Part shown: piece after piece, positions 50,928 to 55,182 of the stretch
Layout: every line of letters starts with the position of its first letter
Numbering within the stretch: position 1 is the first letter of the stretch
Origin: CAYSRC01 sp964446385
GTDB lineage: Bacteria > Bacillota > Clostridia > Oscillospirales > Ruminococcaceae
Direction: 5' to 3'
DNA: 55,182 bases
Assembly (NCBI GenBank): GCA_964446385.1
Contig: CAYUOH010000013.1
Location: 1-55,182, forward strand
Made by a program: the position numbers and the translations under genes
The notes under the pieces: model-generated
What the model was told of the DNA's origin: nothing
What the model saw: only the letters and a program-made list of their open reading frames with translations
The model's database searches: none

Positions 50928-51514
50928 ATGATATCATAATAAGCAACATCTGCAAATCTTTCGGTGAAAAGACTGTATTGAACAACCTTACTGTCAGCTT
51001 TCCGCAGGGGCAAAATACCTGTATTATGGGCCCATCCGGATGCGGAAAAACGACACTACTTAATATAATGGCAGGACTGCTTCAAAAGGACAGCGGAGAA
51101 ATAAAAAATATGCCCTGTGAGATTTCATTTGTCTTTCAAGAGGACAGACTCTGTGAGGAATTCAGCGCTGTTTCCAACGTAAAGCTTGCAGCAGACAAAT
51201 GTTATGACAGACAGAAGATTGAGTTTCTTCTTGAAAGTCTGGGAATAAACGATCTCAGCACCCCGGTGTCGGAATATTCCGGCGGAATGAAGCGACGGGT
51301 TGCAATTGCCCGTGCACTTTGCGCACCGTTCAGACTGCTGATGATGGATGAACCGTTCAACGGGCTTGACGGGAATACCAGATCAGAAACAGCACAGATT
51401 ATTAAGGAATATACCAGTGGTAAAACGGTGATATTCGTTTCACACGACCCTGATAACGCGAACTTTCTTGACGCGAAAATAATTGAATTTTCACAAATAA
51501 ACGGACAAAAATAA
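50924..51514 (+). CDS. ABC importer ATPase (SsuB/TauB-like, short)
   Basis: A 196-residue ATPase with Walker A Gly-Pro-Ser-Gly-Cys-Gly-Lys-Thr-Thr, Q-loop Phe-Gln-Glu-Asp, signature Tyr-Ser-Gly-Gly-Met-Lys-Arg-Arg, Walker B Met-Met-Asp-Glu-Pro and switch His in Ser-His-Asp. All catalytic motifs are kept, but it is ~50 residues shorter than SsuB because the C-terminal part after the switch His is reduced. Start is GTG at 50924, overlapping the permease stop. A terminator follows directly. Confidence 0.88.
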   Translation: MNDIIISNICKSFGEKTVLNNLTVSFPQGQNTCIMGPSGCGKTTLLNIMAGLLQKDSGEIKNMPCEISFVFQEDRLCEEFSAVSNVKLAADKCYDRQKIEFLLESLGINDLSTPVSEYSGGMKRRVAIARALCAPFRLLMMDEPFNGLDGNTRSETAQIIKEYTSGKTVIFVSHDPDNANFLDAKIIEFSQINGQK

Positions 51515-51540
51515 AACCCGGTTCATCCGGGTTTTTCTTT
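51513..51540 (+). terminator. Terminator of the ABC importer operon
   Basis: AACCCGG at 51515-51521 pairs with CCGGGTT at 51527-51533, followed by TTTCTTTT. Confidence 0.85.
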
Positions 51541-51590
51541 TGTCATACCTTATGCTACAATCAAAATAAGAAAAGAAGGAGGCTGCAGAT

Positions 51591-52835
51591 ATGGATAGAC
51601 ATAAAAAGGTAGGTCTTGTTCTTACCGGAGGCGGTGCACGCGGTGCCTATCATATAGGTGTGTGGAAAGCTCTTCGCGAGCTTGACGTTCATTTCGATAT
51701 AGTCACCGGGACATCGGTAGGCGCACTTGCGGGCGGCGTAATATGCGGGGGAAACTACGAACTGGCTGAGCAGCTCTTTTCAAATATCAAAAACAGTGAC
51801 ATTATGGATCTTCCCGACAACATTGACGAGCTTGGCGGATTTGTCAAATTTGTTTCAAAATACGGAGGCGTTGATACCACGCCGCTTAAGAGTATGCTTG
51901 AAAGCATAATAAACGAGGATGATATCCGTGCCAGCAATCTTGGTTTGGGGATGGTTATTGTAAGCCGGGACGGCCTTTATCCCGCTGAGGTGACACTTGA
52001 TACAATCCCTAAAGGCGAGCTCATCACATATATGTTGGCTTCAGCATCGATTTTTCCTTTTTTCATGTCCCAGAAAATAGATGGCAAAATGTATGTAGAC
52101 GGCGGAGTGTTCGACAATCTTCCCATTGGACTTTGTGAGGATATGGGCGCCGAAGAAATTATTGCCGTTGATCTGGGGTCTGTGGGTATCGATAAGCCGT
52201 ACAGAGGAGGGCTTCCGGTGAGGACAATTTATCCGAGCTGGCCTCTCGGAAGTATAGTGCAGTTTAACTCTTTAACTGCAAGACGGAATATCAAACTGGG
52301 CTATTACGATACCATGAAGGCTTACAGAAAATTAGACGGAATCAAATATACTTTCGGAAAGGGCGAAATAGAAAGTGAAGCGGAAGGATGGGATGAATCC
52401 GTAATAAAGGACTGTATTTCTTCTCTGCCTGGAATTGCACGCAAGGCGGTGTTCACACTTTTATCGTTGGAATATGATGCGCACCGAAATAAACGCAGAA
52501 TGCTGCTGGCCGGTCTGGAAAACGCAGCAAGGGTATTTAATGTTGATCCTACCGAAGAATATACTCCGAAAAGACTGAAGAGTATTGTTCTGGAACTTTA
52601 CAGCAGCGCCGCTCCTTTAAATATACAAATTAAAAAGGAGAAAGTATCCGCTGATATCAGCGGCAGCGCCGCAGCAGTAACAATGTGCGGCATGCTTCGG
52701 GAAAACAGAAAGAAAAGAGAAATAGCTGTTATGGCTGCCGCTATGCCACGTGAATTTGCCGCCGCCGCTTACATTTATTCAATGCTCGGACCGTATCCCG
52801 CTCTTGAAGCCGGAAATGAACTGGCCAAAATATAG
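51591..52835 (+). CDS. Patatin-like phospholipase
   Basis: A 414-residue patatin-family acyl hydrolase. The oxyanion loop Gly-Gly-Gly-Ala-Arg-Gly-Ala-Tyr (residues 13-20), the nucleophile elbow Gly-Thr-Ser42-Val-Gly and the catalytic Asp170 in Asp-Gly-Gly are all present, so the Ser-Asp dyad is complete. Activity on phospholipids or other acyl esters is expected; no signal peptide is visible, so it acts inside the cell. The C-terminal ~150 residues are helical and have no recognised domain. AAGGAGG precedes the start. It is a single-gene unit between a terminator and a large hairpin. Confidence 0.92.
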   Translation: MDRHKKVGLVLTGGGARGAYHIGVWKALRELDVHFDIVTGTSVGALAGGVICGGNYELAEQLFSNIKNSDIMDLPDNIDELGGFVKFVSKYGGVDTTPLKSMLESIINEDDIRASNLGLGMVIVSRDGLYPAEVTLDTIPKGELITYMLASASIFPFFMSQKIDGKMYVDGGVFDNLPIGLCEDMGAEEIIAVDLGSVGIDKPYRGGLPVRTIYPSWPLGSIVQFNSLTARRNIKLGYYDTMKAYRKLDGIKYTFGKGEIESEAEGWDESVIKDCISSLPGIARKAVFTLLSLEYDAHRNKRRMLLAGLENAARVFNVDPTEEYTPKRLKSIVLELYSSAAPLNIQIKKEKVSADISGSAAAVTMCGMLRENRKKREIAVMAAAMPREFAAAAYIYSMLGPYPALEAGNELAKI

Positions 52836-52848
52836 AACGATAATAAGC

Positions 52849-52885
52849 AGAATGGCCAGCGGTAATATTTACCGCCGGCCATTCT
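52849..52885. terminator. Long hairpin between patatin and the rubrerythrin remnant
   Basis: Segments 52849-52865 and 52869-52885 form a 16-17-bp near-perfect stem (one mismatch) with a very short loop. T runs are poor on both strands, so it may be a weak bidirectional terminator. Confidence 0.5.
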
Positions 52886-52897
52886 ACGTAGTTATGA

Positions 52898-52966
52898 TTA
52901 TTTAAAATATCTTTCGAGTAAGCCTTTGAGGGCTTTGCCGTGACGAGCCTCATCACGGGCCATCTT
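52898..52966 (-). pseudogene. C-terminal fragment of a rubrerythrin gene
   Basis: The minus strand encodes Met-Ala-Arg-Asp-Glu-Ala-Arg-His-Gly-Lys-Ala-Leu-Lys-Gly-Leu-Leu-Glu-Arg-Tyr-Phe then Lys and a stop, matching the C-terminal end of the intact rubrerythrin at 53829-54413 except for the last residue. Upstream of this the similarity ends abruptly and the stop of the MBL hydrolase gene lies only 8 bases away. It is the 3' stub of a second rubrerythrin copy. Confidence 0.85.
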
Positions 52967-52974
52967 GCCTCGGC

Positions 52975-53700
52975 TTATACAACATAGGTAAAATCATCCA
53001 TTGCCCGGACGGCCGGCAGACCTCTGGCGTTCAGCTCTGCACACAGCGTCAGAACACTGGGCAGAAACTCGTCGGAATAATGGGTCACGCAGACATTGCG
53101 AATGTTGCACTGCTCAAAAACCGGCAGATAACTGGTAGCCTCAAAGTGGGCCGCTTCGCACACAATCAGATCAAGCGGCAATTCCATGGCAGGCGCAGGA
53201 AAGTCAACGCTCGGGTGCTTGAGATCTCCGGTGAAGAGTACCGTTTTCCCCTCCGCTTCCACGATATAGGAAAAGGACTTGTGACAATGCATCGTTGCGA
53301 CAGCGGTCACTCTGAGTACACCATCGTCAAACACCGTGCCGGGTTGGGTTTCACGGTAGTGGATTTCCTTCTTTGCAACATTCAGGGTGACTGCCAGCCA
53401 GTCCCGGATGACCTGGCCGGCTTCCGGTATGGGAAGGCAAATGACCGGATCCGGTGTTCTGAAGTACCATGTGATCAGGTCCACGAATTGAATCAGACCG
53501 TTGGTATGGTCACCGTGCATATGGGTGATAAAGACGCCCTTCACCGCATCAACCGAGATATTTCGGGTACGCAGCGCATCGATGGCAGAGGTCCCCATAT
53601 CGATAAAATAGACGTTCCCGCCGGTCTCAAGCATGATGCATGAGCATTTGCGGTGAGGTTCCGGTACGCTATGGCTGCTGCCGATAAATGTGAGTTTCAT
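52975..53700 (-). CDS. MBL-fold metallo-hydrolase (RNase Z-like group)
   Basis: A 241-residue metallo-beta-lactamase-fold hydrolase. His60-x-His62-x-Asp64-His65 is the metal motif; a further His in Ala-Thr-Met-His-Cys-His, an Asp in Phe-Thr-Gly-Asp and a His in Val-Thr-His-Tyr complete a two-zinc site. The Leu-Thr-Phe-Ile-Gly-Ser start is like RNase Z and related phosphodiesterases, but the exosite of RNase Z is not evident. Its stop lies next to a rubrerythrin stub, as if the gene had been inserted there. Third codon positions are richer in G/C than in the patatin gene. Confidence 0.87.
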   Translation of the reverse strand: MKLTFIGSSHSVPEPHRKCSCIMLETGGNVYFIDMGTSAIDALRTRNISVDAVKGVFITHMHGDHTNGLIQFVDLITWYFRTPDPVICLPIPEAGQVIRDWLAVTLNVAKKEIHYRETQPGTVFDDGVLRVTAVATMHCHKSFSYIVEAEGKTVLFTGDLKHPSVDFPAPAMELPLDLIVCEAAHFEATSYLPVFEQCNIRNVCVTHYSDEFLPSVLTLCAELNARGLPAVRAMDDFTYVV

Positions 53701-53781
53701 ATTGCACCGCTCTTTTCTGTTTGTTCTGATAAATTTAGTTTAGGTTCTGCGGGGACGGATGTCAAGAAATCCGTGGACAGA

Positions 53782-53814
53782 AAAAGGTCAGCCCCTTGCG
53801 GGACTGACCTTTTG
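53782..53814 (-). terminator. Terminator of the rubrerythrin gene
   Basis: AAAAGGTCAG...CCC at 53783-53794 and GGG...CTGACCTTTT at 53800-53813 form a long stem with a TTGC loop. Read on the minus strand it ends in TTTTT. Confidence 0.85.
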
Positions 53815-53828
53815 AAATCACAGAACAA

Positions 53829-54413
53829 TTAGCCGAAGTAACGCTCCAGCAGACCCTTCAGAGCCTTGCCGTGACGGGCCTCGTCGCGGGCCATCTCATG
53901 AACCGTATCATGTATGGCGTCAAGGCCGTTCTTCTTGGCACAGGATGCCAGCTCGAATTTGCCGGCAGTTGCGCCGAATTCACAGTCAACGCGCCATGCA
54001 AGATTCTTCGCGGTGCTATCGGTCATATTGGGCTCAAGGTCTTTGCCCAGAAGCTCGGCAAACTTGGCAGCATGCTCAGCCTCTTCATAGGCGGCTTTTT
54101 CCCAGTAAAGGCCGATTTCGGGATATCCTTGGCGGTGAGCAATACGTGCCATGCAGAGATACATTCCTACTTCGCTGCACTCACCCTGGAAGTTAGCTTT
54201 CAGTTGTTCAAGGATATACTTCTTATCCTCTTCGCTGACATTAACGTTATCCTTGACGGTTTTGGCAAATACGCCGTATTCATGCTCTGCGGCAAGCTTT
54301 TGTTCACCCTTTACCTCCTCGAACATGGAAGAGGGTGCTCCACACTGGGGGCATTTCTCGGGGGGTTCGGGTCCTTCATAAATGTAACCGCAAACTTTGC
54401 ATACATACTTCAT
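53829..54413 (-). CDS. Reverse rubrerythrin (peroxide reductase)
   Basis: A 194-residue non-haem iron protein with the domain order reversed relative to classical rubrerythrin. An N-terminal rubredoxin domain (Cys5-x2-Cys8...Cys21-x2-Cys24) is followed by a four-helix diiron domain with Glu-Cys-Ser-Glu-Val, Glu-Glu-Ala-Glu-His and Asp-Glu-Ala-Arg-His ligand motifs. In clostridia such proteins reduce hydrogen peroxide, and oxygen via partners, using NADH-derived electrons; they are strongly induced by air. Start at 54413 fits the rubredoxin N-terminus and an AGAGGT site; an in-frame start at 54506 is unlikely. A stub of a paralogue lies at 52898-52966. Confidence 0.94.
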   Translation of the reverse strand: MKYVCKVCGYIYEGPEPPEKCPQCGAPSSMFEEVKGEQKLAAEHEYGVFAKTVKDNVNVSEEDKKYILEQLKANFQGECSEVGMYLCMARIAHRQGYPEIGLYWEKAAYEEAEHAAKFAELLGKDLEPNMTDSTAKNLAWRVDCEFGATAGKFELASCAKKNGLDAIHDTVHEMARDEARHGKALKGLLERYFG

Positions 54414-54487
54414 TTCGGCTAACCTCTTTTCAAAAAATATGAATTTAAAAAAGGATATAATATTATATAAGCTAATCTTTTTTTGAA

Positions 54488-55182
54488 TTACGCTTTTCCG
54501 GCGCATCCAAGTACATCAACAAGCTTGTGACGTACAAGTTCCTTGATGTTGCTGCGGGCAGGTTTCAGGTATTCACGGGGATCAAACTTGTCAGGATTCT
54601 CAGCCATGAACTTGCGGATGGTGCCGGTCATTGCAAGACGCAGGTCGCTGTCGATATTGATCTTGCAGACGGAAAGTTCTGCGGCGTGACGAAGCTCATA
54701 CTCAGGGATGCCGATGGCGTCCGGCATTTTTCCGCCGAATTGATTGACCATTTTTACATATTCCTGGGGGACGGAGGAAGAGCCGTGCAGAACAATGGGG
54801 AATCCGGGCAGAAGGCGGGATACTTCTTCAAGAATGTCGAAACGGAGGGAAGGGGGAACAAGTATGCCCTTCTCATTACGTGTGCACTGATCCGGGGTGA
54901 ACTTGTATGCGCCGTGGCTTGTGCCGATGGCGATCGCAAGACTGTCACATCCGGTCTTGGAAACGAATTCCTCAACCTCTTCGGGACGTGTGTAGCTGGA
55001 AGCCTCGGCGGAAACCTTTACGTCGTCCTCAACGCCGGCAAGGGAACCGAGCTCTGCCTCGACAACAGCGCCGTGATCATGAGCGTACTCGACAACACGC
55101 TTGGTTTCGATGATGTTTTTCTCGAAAGGAAGAGAGGAGGCATCGATCATAACGGAGGTGAATCCGCCGTCGATGCAGCTCT
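54488..55182 (-). CDS. fba: Class II fructose-1,6-bisphosphate aldolase (partial, 5' end outside window)
   Basis: The last ~230 residues of a zinc-dependent class II aldolase, which splits fructose 1,6-bisphosphate into two triose phosphates in glycolysis. The frame stays open to the window edge. Visible are Met-Ile-Asp-Ala-Ser, Glu-Ala-Glu-Leu-Gly, Ala-Ile-Gly-Thr-Ser-His-Gly (metal His), Ile-Val-Leu-His-Gly-Ser-Ser (second metal His) and Lys-Ile-Asn-Ile-Asp-Ser-Asp-Leu-Arg (phosphate and substrate binding). High G/C third positions fit high expression. No terminator is obvious between its stop and the rubrerythrin start. Confidence 0.94.
   Translation of the reverse strand, partial: SCIDGGFTSVMIDASSLPFEKNIIETKRVVEYAHDHGAVVEAELGSLAGVEDDVKVSAEASSYTRPEEVEEFVSKTGCDSLAIAIGTSHGAYKFTPDQCTRNEKGILVPPSLRFDILEEVSRLLPGFPIVLHGSSSVPQEYVKMVNQFGGKMPDAIGIPEYELRHAAELSVCKINIDSDLRLAMTGTIRKFMAENPDKFDPREYLKPARSNIKELVRHKLVDVLGCAGKA

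Overview
The window looks like chromosome from an anaerobic, low-to-medium GC Gram-positive bacterium, most likely a Clostridia-type Firmicute. The evidence is a butyrate kinase, a reverse-order rubrerythrin, a KamA-type radical SAM aminomutase, sodium-pump decarboxylase subunits, a membrane pyrophosphatase, strong AGGAGG-like ribosome binding sites, lipoprotein boxes and a guanine riboswitch. No rRNA, tRNA, CRISPR array, complete insertion sequence or phage gene was seen. The last ~2.2 kb (MBL hydrolase, rubrerythrin, aldolase) looks richer in G/C-ending codons than the rest.

Layout. 1-2100: an unidentified partial gene and a GPH-type sugar symporter. 2183-4192 (-): a long flotillin. 4440-5238: tandem strong promoters, a ~310-nt structured RNA ending in an intrinsic terminator, then ridA. 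5571-7941: a methyltransferase between two cysteine-rich DUF3795 proteins, one fused to DUF3788. 8204-12283: an envelope cluster (MBOAT acyltransferase, DHHW partner, DUF368 lipid-carrier translocase, PAP2 phosphatase). 12703-19318: a four-gene membrane signalling/conflict island. 19596-22081: universal stress protein and PiT phosphate transport. 22275-26484 (-): cold-shock protein, NCS2 permease, and a KamA/ATP-grasp pair. 27313-32373 (-): decarboxylase gamma and beta subunits, H+-type pyrophosphatase, UMF1 transporter. 32729-38795 (+): SRAP, rRNA methyltransferase, butyrate kinase, MoaF-like, DUF2161, VOC and NAD(P)HX dehydratase. 38894-41185: XRE regulator, ZIP transporter and a DtxR-family regulator with a clear double operator. 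41533-47374: xpt and a riboswitch-controlled nucleoside ABC importer. 47374-51514: a decayed HAD gene, a possible attenuator, rlmA, a Crp/Fnr regulator and an NMT1/SsuA-like ABC importer with a Crp-type palindrome at its promoter. 51591-55182: patatin, a rubrerythrin remnant, MBL hydrolase, reverse rubrerythrin and partial class II aldolase.

The most striking region is 12703-19318. Two adjacent genes encode N-terminal TIR, one membrane span and C-terminal leucine-rich repeats. These are the parts of an animal Toll-like receptor in reversed polypeptide order. One TIR keeps the catalytic-type Ser/Cys/Glu motif; the other has Thr where the Glu should be. Divergent from them are an HD-domain protein with a C-terminal RyR domain and a SLOG protein with four membrane spans. 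TIR enzymes making a nucleotide signal, SLOG/RyR sensing it and a membrane effector is the logic of Thoeris-like systems. A receptor-type TIR pair feeding such a module is, as far as I know, not a described system; this is inference from domain recognition.

Other points of interest are the structured RNA before ridA (possibly raiA-motif class), a candidate attenuator before rlmA, a 21-bp inverted repeat bracketing the UMF1 promoter, a guanine riboswitch placed between xpt and the nucleoside importer, and decarboxylase beta and gamma subunits with no alpha subunit or biotin carrier nearby.
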